Positions 1-8,678 of a stretch of DNA of 64,000 nucleotides are shown here, in pieces. The first letter of the stretch is position 1. Each line of letters starts with the position of its first letter. The stretch spans positions 14,488,501 through 14,552,500 of the forward strand of contig NC_021658.1 in the NCBI RefSeq assembly GCF_000418325.1, read 5' to 3'. The DNA comes from Sorangium cellulosum So0157-2. GTDB lineage: Bacteria > Myxococcota_A > Polyangia > Polyangiales > Polyangiaceae. The position numbers were made by a program, and so were the translations under genes. The notes beneath the pieces were generated by a model, which was not told the DNA's origin, did not search any database, and saw only the letters and a list, made by a program, of their open reading frames with translations.

Positions 1-173
1 TCGAGCCGGAAATACAGCGACTCGCTCGCGAGCCGCAGCCCGACCTCGGCCTGGGCGACGGCGTCGAGGCGGAGGGCCCCCGGGGGATCGCGGTGCACGC
101 CGGCGACGATGCTGGTCCCCCCGCCCACCCACGCGTCGATGTCGGCCGGGAGCGCGGCGAAGTGCGGTAGCAG
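1..173 (-). CDS. Hypothetical protein, 5' part, runs off the left edge
   Basis: The minus strand carries an open frame with G/C in nearly all third positions from about position 173 to the window edge, downstream of hisG. The readable peptide begins LLPHFAALPADIDAW and continues with GGGTSIVAGVHRD. There is no ATG. A strong Shine-Dalgarno-like GAGGAGG lies five bases before a CTG at 173-171, so a CTG start is my guess and the true start is uncertain. I do not recognise the family. It lies 84 bp after hisG in the same direction and could be the third gene of a murA-hisG operon. Confidence 0.45.
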   Translation of the reverse strand, partial: MLPHFAALPADIDAWVGGGTSIVAGVHRDPPGALRLDAVAQAEVGLRLASESLYFRL

Positions 174-257
174 CTGGGCCTCCTCTCTCTCGTGTCTCGG
201 GTGGGCGGCGGGCTCATCCTCGCCCGCGAGCGGCGGCGGCGGGCGCGCCCGCGGCGG

Positions 258-889
258 TCACCGCCCCGCGCCGGCCGTCGCCGCCCGCAGGCGCTCGACC
301 AGCGGGCGCACGGCGTCGCTCCGCAGCTTGTACGACGCGCGGTTCGCGATGAGAAGGGTGCTCACCTCGGTGACCGTCTCGAGCACCTCGAGGCGATTTT
401 CGCGCAGCGTGGCGCCCGTCTCGACGATATCGACGATCAGGTGGGAGAGGCCGACGAGCGGCGCGAGCTCCACGGAGCCGTGGACGGGGATGATCTCGGC
501 CACCACGCCCTTGCTCGCGAAGTGATCCCCGGCGATCCGCGGGTACTTCGTGGCGACGCGCGGCAGGTCGGGGATCGGCGTCCCCTCCGGCCCGGCCACG
601 ACGAGGCGGCAGCGGCCGATCCCGAGATCGAGCGGCGTGTAGAGATCGTGGCGGCGCTCGAGGAGCGTGTCGCGGCCGGAGACCCCGAGGTCGGCGGCGC
701 CGTACTCGACGTAGGTCGGCACGTCGTCGGGCTTCAGGAACACGTACCGGAAGGCGCCGTCCGCCGTGGGCCGGACCAGGCGGCGATCGCTCTCCTGGAG
801 CGGCGTGCTGTCGAGGCCGGCGCGCTGCACGAGCGGGATCAGATCCTTCAGGATCCGCCCCTTGGGCACGGCGATGGTGAGCGGCTTGG

Positions 890-893
<4 letters not shown>
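258..893 (-). CDS. hisG: ATP phosphoribosyltransferase, short form (HisG_S)
   Basis: First enzyme of histidine biosynthesis, condensing ATP with PRPP to phosphoribosyl-ATP in the cytosol. The 211-residue product starts MTKPLTIAVPKGRILKDL, a typical HisG N-terminus. It contains the YVEYGAADLGVSGRDTL and RVATKYPRIA stretches and the PRPP-binding-type segment near VDIVETGATLREN. The length is that of the short HisG class, which lacks the C-terminal regulatory domain and is known to need HisZ for activity; no hisZ is visible here. The ATG overlaps the murA TGA by four bases (ATGA), so the two are probably translationally coupled. No histidine-specific leader is visible upstream. Confidence 0.93.
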
Positions 894-2158
<1,265 letters not shown>

Positions 2159-2314
2159 GCCCCCGCTATCGCACAACCCGCGGCGGAACGCGATGTTTCG
2201 GGGACGCCGCCCGCCGCTCTGTTGTCGCCCGCCGCGCGGGCGGGGCGCGCCGGCCGCGCGCGGCGGGCGACTCGGGCCCCACTTTCCCCGGCGCTGGTCT
2301 AGTCTCCTCCGGCC

Positions 2315-3496
2315 ATGCGACCGAGCGCCATCGCCCTGTCCTCGCTGCTCGCCGTCTCCGTGGCCTCGCTCGCCGCCGCCCAGCCGTCGGCGGACCTCCG
2401 CGGGTTCCGCGCCTCGATCGACCCCGGGTCCGGCGTCTACATGGAGCCCGCCGCCACCCCGGACACGGGCGAGTGGAGCGCGAGCCTCTGGGCCTCCTAC
2501 GCCTACCGCCCCATCGTCCTCCGCCATCCGTCCTCGAACGAGGCCCGCTTCGACGTCCTCCGCCACCAGGTCAGCGCGGACTTCGCGGCCGGCGTGGGCA
2601 TCGCGCGGCGCCTGCTCGTGGGGCTCACGCTGCCGGTGGTCCTCTACCAGTCCGGGGACGAGCCCACGTCCGACGCCACGCGGGTGCTCGGCGACACGTG
2701 GGTCCCGGCGCAGGCGCTCGGCGACCTCGGCCTCGTCGGCAAGCTCACGCTCGTGCAGCCCACGGCCGGCGAGCTCGGGGGGCTCGCGCTCGCGCTGCAC
2801 GAGCGCTTCACGCTGCCCACCGGCGACGAGGCGTCGTTCGTGGGCGAGGGGAGCGTCACGAACGAGCTCAGGCTCCTCGCCGAGTACCGCCTGATCGCGT
2901 TCGGCGCGCACCTCGCGGCCGGCCTCAAGCTCCGCGCCGACGAGGCCCGCTTCGGGTGCCGGGCGACGCCGGCCACCGCCGCGGGGGACCCGTGCCCCAC
3001 GGTGTTCGGCCACGAGCTCCCCTTCGGCCTGGGCCTCTCGTTCCGGCCGCAGATCCTGGGCGTCGACCCGGAGGGGCGCGCCACGTTCTTCCTGGAGGCG
3101 CACGGGCACCTGCCGCTCTCGCCGGTCGCGCCGTTCGAGCACCAGGAGACGGCCGCGCTGGAGCTCGCCCTCGCGGCGCGCTACGCGCTCGGCGACGTCT
3201 CGTTCCTGGGCGGCGTCGGCACCGCGCTCGTCGGCGGCGTCGGCACCTCGCCGCTGCGCGCCGTCCTCTCGGTCGCGTGGACCCCGCGCGTCCACGACGC
3301 CGACGGCGACGGCGTGGACGACAAGGCCGACCAGTGCGGCGAGCTCGCGGAGGATCGCGACGGCTTCCAGGACGAGGACGGCTGCCCCGAGGGGGACAAC
3401 GACGAGGACGGCGTCTTCGACGACGAGGACCGCTGCCCGACGCAGAAGGAAGACGAGGACGGCGTCGAGGACGAGGACGGCTGCCCCGACCCGTGA
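2315..3496 (+). CDS. Outer-membrane protein with C-terminal thrombospondin type-3 (calcium-binding) repeats
   Basis: The 393-aa protein has a signal peptide (MRPSAIALSSLLAVSVASLAAAQ). About 300 residues of alternating small and aromatic residues follow and look like a transmembrane beta-barrel of the kind seen in myxobacterial OmpA-related proteins. The last 65 residues carry three acidic repeats of the DADGDGVDDKADQC and DEDGCPEGDNDEDGV type, the Asp-rich TSP3 calcium-binding motif. In many relatives these repeats lead into an OmpA peptidoglycan-binding domain, but here the protein ends right after DEDGCPDP, so that domain is absent. Divergent from murA across a 156-bp gap. Confidence 0.8.
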   Translation: MRPSAIALSSLLAVSVASLAAAQPSADLRGFRASIDPGSGVYMEPAATPDTGEWSASLWASYAYRPIVLRHPSSNEARFDVLRHQVSADFAAGVGIARRLLVGLTLPVVLYQSGDEPTSDATRVLGDTWVPAQALGDLGLVGKLTLVQPTAGELGGLALALHERFTLPTGDEASFVGEGSVTNELRLLAEYRLIAFGAHLAAGLKLRADEARFGCRATPATAAGDPCPTVFGHELPFGLGLSFRPQILGVDPEGRATFFLEAHGHLPLSPVAPFEHQETAALELALAARYALGDVSFLGGVGTALVGGVGTSPLRAVLSVAWTPRVHDADGDGVDDKADQCGELAEDRDGFQDEDGCPEGDNDEDGVFDDEDRCPTQKEDEDGVEDEDGCPDP

Positions 3497-3548
3497 CGGC
3501 GCCGCTGCGGCGCGCGGGGGCGCGCTGCACTAAGCTCGGGGTCTCCGC

Positions 3549-4037
3549 ATGAGCGACGACGGTTTCACGAAGCACGGCGGCGGCCGCCACGAGGGGCCCG
3601 CCCGCACCTCGCCGTACCCCCTGAGCCGGCTCTCCGCGCCGCACGAGCTCGTCGACGTGGCGCGCGAGATCCAGCAGGCCGACGCGCTGCTCGGCGCGGT
3701 CACCGGCGGCAAGCTCGCGCAGATCGCCCGGCAGATCCGGTCGCTGCAGGAGCAGGCGCGGCAGGTCCTCGAGGCGGCGCAGCGCGACAGCGAGCTCCAC
3801 CGGGCGGCGTGCAATTTCAAGAAGCGGCCCGGCCACGTCTACCACCTCTACCGGCGCGGCGACGGCGTCCGCTACCTCTCGATGCTCTCGCCCGAGGAGT
3901 GGGGCGGCGCGCCGCCGCACGCGTTCGAGGGCTCGTACCGGCTCGAGCTCGACATGTCGTGGACGCCGGCCGACGAGGCCGACGCGCACGACGCCGAGGC
4001 CGGCGCGCTCGCGAAGCTGCTCGGCCCCGGCGGGTGA
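3549..4037 (+). CDS. DUF2452 family protein, homologue of eukaryotic C1orf50
   Basis: The 162-aa cytosolic protein has no signal or membrane segment. It matches the DUF2452 family, whose animal member is human C1orf50. The shared blocks are ELVDVAREIQQAD, QIRSLQEQARQVLEAAQRD, LHRAACNFKKRPGHVYHLY, LSMLSPEEWG and LDMSWTPADEADAHDAE. The first half should be helical and the second half contains the invariant aromatic YHLYRR and SWTP motifs. The function of the family is not established to my knowledge. The gene stands alone, 52 bp after the TSP3 protein and convergent with the quinone reductase. Confidence 0.85.
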   Translation: MSDDGFTKHGGGRHEGPARTSPYPLSRLSAPHELVDVAREIQQADALLGAVTGGKLAQIARQIRSLQEQARQVLEAAQRDSELHRAACNFKKRPGHVYHLYRRGDGVRYLSMLSPEEWGGAPPHAFEGSYRLELDMSWTPADEADAHDAEAGALAKLLGPGG

Positions 4038-4053
4038 CGCGGCGCCCGCCCGC

Positions 4054-5040
4054 TCACGCGCCGATGCGGAGCAGCACCTTCCCGAACGACGCGTTGCTGG
4101 CCATGTAAATGTGCGCCGCGGCGGCATCGTCGATCGCGAAGACCCGGTCGACGACGGGCCGCACGGCGCGGCGCGCGAGCCACGGGGAGATGTTCCGCTC
4201 GAGCGCCTGGGCCGCCGCGATCTTCTCCTCGAGCGGGCGCGAGCGGAGCACGGTGCCGATGAGCTCGACGCGCTTGCGCAGGAGCTCGCGCAGGTCGAGC
4301 TCCGCGGACGCGCCGGCCGTCAGCCCGACGAGCGCGATGCGCGCCCTCGATGCGCACGCCTTGAGGTCCTCGGCGACGTACGCGCCGCCGACGAGGTCGA
4401 GCACCACGTCGACGCCCGCGCCGCGCGTCGCCTTCAGCACCTCGTCGGCGAACTTCCCGCCGGGCGCCGCGACCCCGGCGTCGAGCCCGAGCTCCCGGCA
4501 GCGGTCCAGCTTGTCCTGCGTGCGCGACGTCCCCACGACGAAGCACCCGAGCGCGCGGGCGACCTGGAGGCCGGCCGTGCCCACGCCGCTGCCGGCCGCG
4601 TGCACGAGCACGCGCTCGCCGGGGGCGAGCCGCGCGCGCGTGACGAGCGCGTCGTAGGCGGTGACGAACGCCTCGGGGACCGCCGCCGCCTCCTCGTCGG
4701 ACAGCCCGTCCGGCGCCGGCGCGACCTCGCGCTCGTGGGCGACGATGCGCTCGGCGTAGGCGCCGCCCGGGACCAGGCCGAAGACGCGATCGCCGGGCGC
4801 GAAGCGGCGCGCGCCCTTGCCCGCGGCCTCGACGACGCCGGCGTACTCGAGCCCCGGCACGTCGGGCGGCGCGCCGGGCGGCGCCGGGTACATGCCGAGC
4901 CGCTGCAGCAGATCGGCGCGGTTCACGCCGGCGAAGCGGACGGCGACGCGCACGTGCCCCTCGGGCACGTCGGGCGCGTCCACCTCGCGCACCTCGAGGA
5001 CCTCGGGACCGCCCGGCTCGCGGATGACGACGGCGCGCAT
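4054..5040 (-). CDS. NAD(P)H quinone oxidoreductase, zinc-independent MDR family (PIG3/QOR type)
   Basis: The 328-aa cytosolic medium-chain reductase probably reduces quinones or reactive carbonyls with NADPH. The N-terminal GroES-like half starts MRAVVIREPGGPEVLEV and contains AGVNRADLLQRLGMYP and PGLEYAGVV. The Rossmann half has the HAAGSGVGTAGLQVARA nucleotide-binding loop near residue 150 and ends GKVLLRIGA. The PGLEYAG context without zinc-ligand cysteines puts it in the PIG3-like quinone reductase branch. Its start lies 9 bp downstream of the stop of the minus-strand kinase gene at 5050, so the two may be cotranscribed. Confidence 0.9.
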   Translation of the reverse strand: MRAVVIREPGGPEVLEVREVDAPDVPEGHVRVAVRFAGVNRADLLQRLGMYPAPPGAPPDVPGLEYAGVVEAAGKGARRFAPGDRVFGLVPGGAYAERIVAHEREVAPAPDGLSDEEAAAVPEAFVTAYDALVTRARLAPGERVLVHAAGSGVGTAGLQVARALGCFVVGTSRTQDKLDRCRELGLDAGVAAPGGKFADEVLKATRGAGVDVVLDLVGGAYVAEDLKACASRARIALVGLTAGASAELDLRELLRKRVELIGTVLRSRPLEEKIAAAQALERNISPWLARRAVRPVVDRVFAIDDAAAAHIYMASNASFGKVLLRIGA

Positions 5041-5049
5041 GATCGCCGC

Positions 5050-6249
5050 TCAGTCTTCCATGGGCGGCGGGAGCACGCTCTTCCGGTAGAAGTACTCCAC
5101 CTTCTCCGAGTCCGGATCGACCGGCTCGCCCGCCGGCTCGGTCGGCGCGCCGCCGCCGATCGCCGCCTCGATCTGCACCTGCTCGAGCGCGTCCATCATC
5201 GAGGCCGCGCTCGGGAAGCGCTCGTCGCGGTCGAGCGCGAGCGCGCGCATCGTCGCGACGTCGAGCGAGTGCGGCACCTCCGGCCGCAGCATGCGCGGGC
5301 GGATCGGCTTGACGCGCTGGATCTCGGCGAGCAGCGCCGCCGGCGTCGGCGCCTTGAACGGCAGCTGCCCGGTGAGCATCACGTAGAGCAGCATGCCCAC
5401 CGAGTAGAGGTCCGCGCGCGCGTCGAGGTCGCGGACGCCCTGGGCCTGCTCCGGCGCCATGAAGGCGGGCGTGCCGGCCACCGAGTGGCTCCCCGCGGCG
5501 CCCGTCGAGACGAGGATCGACGACGCGGGCCCGGTGTTGAACGCCTCGGCGACGCCGAAGTCGAGCACCTTCACGGTGAGCGGGCCGCGATCGCCGCCGA
5601 CGAGGCAGATGTTGTCCGGCTTGAGATCGCGGTGGAGGATGCCCTCGTTGTGCGTGACGACGAGCGCGCTCAGGACCTGGACCGCCACGTCCAGCACGAC
5701 GGGGATGGGCATCGGGCGCTCGCGCCCGAGCCGCTCGGTGATGGTCTCGCCCTCGAGCCGCTCCATCACGAGGTAGGGCGTGCCGTCCTCGAGCACGCCG
5801 AGATCGTAGACCTCGACGATGTTCGGGTGGCCGAAGCGGCCGGCGACGGCCGCCTCGTTGTGGAAGCGGGCGATCGCCGTCTTGCTCTGCGCGTACTGGG
5901 CGCGGAGCGTCTTGATCGCGACCCGGCGCCGCAGGCCGATGTGGATCGCGTCGTAGACCATCCCCATCCCGCCCTTGGCGATGACGCCGAGGATGCGGTA
6001 GCGATCGTGCAGCAGCCGGCCGACGAGCGGGGCCTCCTTCGTCGGCCGGGGCTGATCTGGATCGATGTCGGGCGGCAGCGGGCCGTCCACCGGCCAGAGC
6101 GACTCGCCCCGGCTCGTCGGCGGCACCCGCGTCGAGGAGGGCGGGGCGACGCTCGGCGTGAGCGCCGTGCCGTGCACCGGGCACCTCTCGGTGTCCGACG
6201 GGTGCGGCAACCCGCACGCCTGGCATCGGATGAAGTGCTGCGGCGGCAT
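5050..6249 (-). CDS. Ser/Thr protein kinase with N-terminal zinc-ribbon-like segment
   Basis: This 399-aa Hanks-type kinase begins MPPQHFIRCQACGLPH, with a CxxC...CPVH motif in the first 27 residues that looks like a small zinc ribbon. The kinase domain covers roughly residues 75-345. It has the glycine loop GVIAKGGMGMVYDA, the lysine in VAIKTL, the catalytic loop HRDLKPDN, DFGV and the activation-segment end MAPEQAQG, so it should be active. There is no transmembrane helix. An in-frame ATG lies further upstream, but the Cys motif and composition support 6249. It is divergent from a second kinase gene across 412 bp. Confidence 0.9.
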   Translation of the reverse strand: MPPQHFIRCQACGLPHPSDTERCPVHGTALTPSVAPPSSTRVPPTSRGESLWPVDGPLPPDIDPDQPRPTKEAPLVGRLLHDRYRILGVIAKGGMGMVYDAIHIGLRRRVAIKTLRAQYAQSKTAIARFHNEAAVAGRFGHPNIVEVYDLGVLEDGTPYLVMERLEGETITERLGRERPMPIPVVLDVAVQVLSALVVTHNEGILHRDLKPDNICLVGGDRGPLTVKVLDFGVAEAFNTGPASSILVSTGAAGSHSVAGTPAFMAPEQAQGVRDLDARADLYSVGMLLYVMLTGQLPFKAPTPAALLAEIQRVKPIRPRMLRPEVPHSLDVATMRALALDRDERFPSAASMMDALEQVQIEAAIGGGAPTEPAGEPVDPDSEKVEYFYRKSVLPPPMED

Positions 6250-6661
6250 CGGGGACCCGGTCAGAGTACGGGTACATCCGCCCATGCAGCAAGCTCGTTC
6301 AGGGACCCAGCGTCCCGGCCGGGGGCGCCCGCCCACAGCGTGTGGTCGGGTAGCCAACGAATGTCATCTTCAGCAGCTGGGTTGGATCGGCTCGCAGCTT
6401 ACGGTAGGCTGAGCTCAAACGTGCCGCCGCCGGTCCGGAAGCCAAGCCGACGAGCGCGGGCGGTACCGCAGCGAGGGCAGGTCCCAGAAATTGCGCCAGA
6501 ACGGACACCAACACGTAAGCCAGGACGTAAGCAGCACGTAAGTCGCGCATAGGTCGAACGTCAGCCGAACGTAGGGCGGCGCGGGACGGGCACGGGGTAC
6601 GCTTTCCCCGAGTGCCAGCAGTGGGGGCCAGCGGGATGGGAAGGGGAAAGAGACAGAGGCC
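6250..6661. other. Intergenic region between two divergent kinase genes
   Basis: A 412-bp non-coding stretch with lower GC than its surroundings. It contains the promoter-like module at 6382-6410. Around 6514-6575 there are several closely spaced ACGTAAG or CGTAAG-like repeats. No plausible gene is seen; frames crossing it have no coding bias. Confidence 0.6.
6382..6410 (+). promoter_or_regulatory. Predicted sigma70-type promoter, shared module copy 1
   Basis: TTGGAT at 6382-6387 and TAGGCT at 6405-6410 are separated by exactly 17 bp. The spacer holds an imperfect 13-bp inverted repeat built on GCTTAC-G-GTAGGC that overlaps the -10 box. Almost the same sequence, including the spacer, recurs on the minus strand at 20009-20037, in the same orientation toward its downstream gene. 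Here it would drive the kinase gene at 6662 with a leader of about 245 nt. Confidence 0.55.
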
Positions 6662-8332
6662 ATGAGCACGGCGGAGAAGCTTTCGGACGGTGCCTCGGCC
6701 AGCGGAGAGTCCGACCCGCTGCTGGGAAAGGTCTTGAATCAGAAGTTCAAGATCCACTCCCTGCTCGCGACGGGCGGCATGGGCGTCATCTATCGCGGAG
6801 AGCAGATCGCCCTCGAGCGCCAGGTGGCGATCAAGGTCCTGACGCCGACGAACTCATCCAATCAAATCGACCCCAACTTTCATAAGCGCTTCTTCCTCGA
6901 GGCGAGCATCCTCGCCCGGCTCCAGCACCCGAACATCGTCACGGTCTTCGACTACGGCCGAGTCGAGAACATGGAGCCCGAGCGGTACTTCATGGCCATG
7001 GAGTTCCTCGAGGGCGAGACGCTCTTCCGGCGGCTGCGCAAGGCCGGCCGCCTGTCGGCGCCCGACGCGATGGGCGTCGCCCGGCAGATCGCGCGCGGGC
7101 TCCGCGAGGCGCACAAGCACGGGGTGGTGCACCGCGACCTGAAGCCGTCGAACGTCATGCTCGTCCCCGGCGAGGACACCGGGGAGCTCGTCAAGATCCT
7201 CGACTTCGGCCTCGTCAAGGTGCTCGCGGACGACTCGGAGGAGCTCACGCAGCAGGGCTCGTTCCTCGGCTCGCCGCGCTTCATGTCGCCCGAGCAGATC
7301 TCGCACGGCAAGGTCGATCTCCGGACCGACGTCTACTCGCTCGGCGTCATCGTGTATCAGATGCTCTGCGGGAAGGTCCCGTTCGAGGCGCAGAACTCGG
7401 TCCAGATCCTGATCGCCCACCTGCAGCAGCCCGTCCCGCGGATGCGCGAGCGCAACCCCGAGGCCGACGTGCCCGAGCCGCTCGAGGCGTTCGTGCTGCG
7501 CTGCCTGTCGAAGGATCCGGAGGGCCGCCCGGCCAACATGGAGGCCTTCATCCGCGGCCTCGGCGAGTGCGCGCAGGCGATGGGCCTGTCCCCGGCGTTC
7601 GGCTCGACGGGCCTCGTCACCATGGACTCCACCGGCACCGGCAGGATGCCGACGCCGATGCCGCCCGTGCGCGTGATGACCGCGATCCCCGCGAGCCCGT
7701 CGCCGCCGTCGTCGTCCGGCGGTTCGGCCTCGCCGGTGGACGACGCGTCGCTCGGCGCCGCCTCGCGCCCGGCCGACGCGGCGCCGCAGGGACGCAAGGG
7801 CATCGTGCTCGTCGCGGTGGGGGTCCTCGCCGTCGCGGGCATCGGGGTGGCGATGTCGCAGATGCGCCCGACCGAGCCGCCGCCGGCCCCGGCCCAGCCG
7901 GAGAAGCCGCAGGTCGCCCCGGCCCCGCCGCCCGCCGACGTCGGGACGTTCGTGCTGATGGTCGAGTCCATGCCCTCCGGCGCCGAGGTCCTCGAGGACG
8001 GCAAGCCCCTCGGGACCACGCCGCTCCAGCTCTCGATCTCGAACAGCTCGGTGCGCGCCAACCCCCGCCGGCTGACCGTCCGGCAGGAGGGGTACGAGCC
8101 GTACTCGATCGTCCAGGGCCCGTCGGATCAGTCGGTTCGCCTGGTCGCCACGCTCACCAAGCGCGCGGCCGCGCCGACCAGCTCGCCGGCCGCGCCCACG
8201 CCGCCGCCCCCGGTCGCCCCGGCGCCGCGGCCCTACTCCGGGCGGCCCGCCGCGAGGCCCACGCCGACGCCCGACGCGCCGCCCCCTGCTGCTCCGTCTC
8301 CCCGGCCGCTGGACATTCAAATCGAGCGATGA
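6662..8332 (+). CDS. Membrane Ser/Thr protein kinase with C-terminal PEGA domain
   Basis: This is a 556-aa kinase. The catalytic domain spans about residues 25-290, with LLATGGMGVIYRGE, VAIKVL, HRDLKPSN, DFGL and MSPEQIS, all consistent with activity. A Pro/Ser-rich linker and one transmembrane helix (IVLVAVGVLAVAGIGVAM, near residue 390) follow. Next comes an extracytoplasmic PEGA domain (about 425-500, with SMPSGAEVLEDGKPLGTTP) and a Pro-rich tail. This is the usual myxobacterial receptor-kinase layout, with the PEGA part probably outside the membrane as surface-interaction module. The ATG at 6662 follows a GGAAGGGGAAAGAG stretch that can act as ribosome-binding site. Confidence 0.92.
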   Translation: MSTAEKLSDGASASGESDPLLGKVLNQKFKIHSLLATGGMGVIYRGEQIALERQVAIKVLTPTNSSNQIDPNFHKRFFLEASILARLQHPNIVTVFDYGRVENMEPERYFMAMEFLEGETLFRRLRKAGRLSAPDAMGVARQIARGLREAHKHGVVHRDLKPSNVMLVPGEDTGELVKILDFGLVKVLADDSEELTQQGSFLGSPRFMSPEQISHGKVDLRTDVYSLGVIVYQMLCGKVPFEAQNSVQILIAHLQQPVPRMRERNPEADVPEPLEAFVLRCLSKDPEGRPANMEAFIRGLGECAQAMGLSPAFGSTGLVTMDSTGTGRMPTPMPPVRVMTAIPASPSPPSSSGGSASPVDDASLGAASRPADAAPQGRKGIVLVAVGVLAVAGIGVAMSQMRPTEPPPAPAQPEKPQVAPAPPPADVGTFVLMVESMPSGAEVLEDGKPLGTTPLQLSISNSSVRANPRRLTVRQEGYEPYSIVQGPSDQSVRLVATLTKRAAAPTSSPAAPTPPPPVAPAPRPYSGRPAARPTPTPDAPPPAAPSPRPLDIQIER

Positions 8333-8678
8333 CCCGAAAGCGCCCCGCACGCCTGCTCGTCGTCTCCCCGTCTGTCCTCGCCGCGCGACCGCTCTGGGCG
8401 GATGTCCCAGCCGACGCGGAGGCGCCAAATTCCAGGCTCTCCGCGGCGGAGCAGCGCCCGCGAGGCGCCGGTGTGCTGCGCTCTGCGGAACGGGCGCACG
8501 CTCGCCCGGCCGGCAGCGCGCGGGTAGTAGGAGACAGCCGCAGCGCCGTCGCCGTCGCCGTCGATCGAAGATCCCGGTATTCATCTGTTCCCGCCGGCAG
8601 TAGACTCCAGGCTCTGCGTCCCGCAGACGCGCTTCCCAGGCCGATTCCAAGCGGGATCCGTTGCTGAGGAGCAAGGAA
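8333..8678. other. Intergenic region before the cyclase gene
   Basis: 346 bp without a supported gene. A GCCGTC triplet-like stretch sits near 8547-8562 and a purine-rich GAGGAGCAAGGAA just before the cyclase ATG. I see no clear promoter, terminator or repeat. Confidence 0.5.

Noticed and set aside
3540..3548. TAAGCT box just before the DUF2452 gene as promoter -10
   Set aside because: It lies only about 14 bp from the ATG and no -35-like hexamer is found at 16-18 bp upstream.
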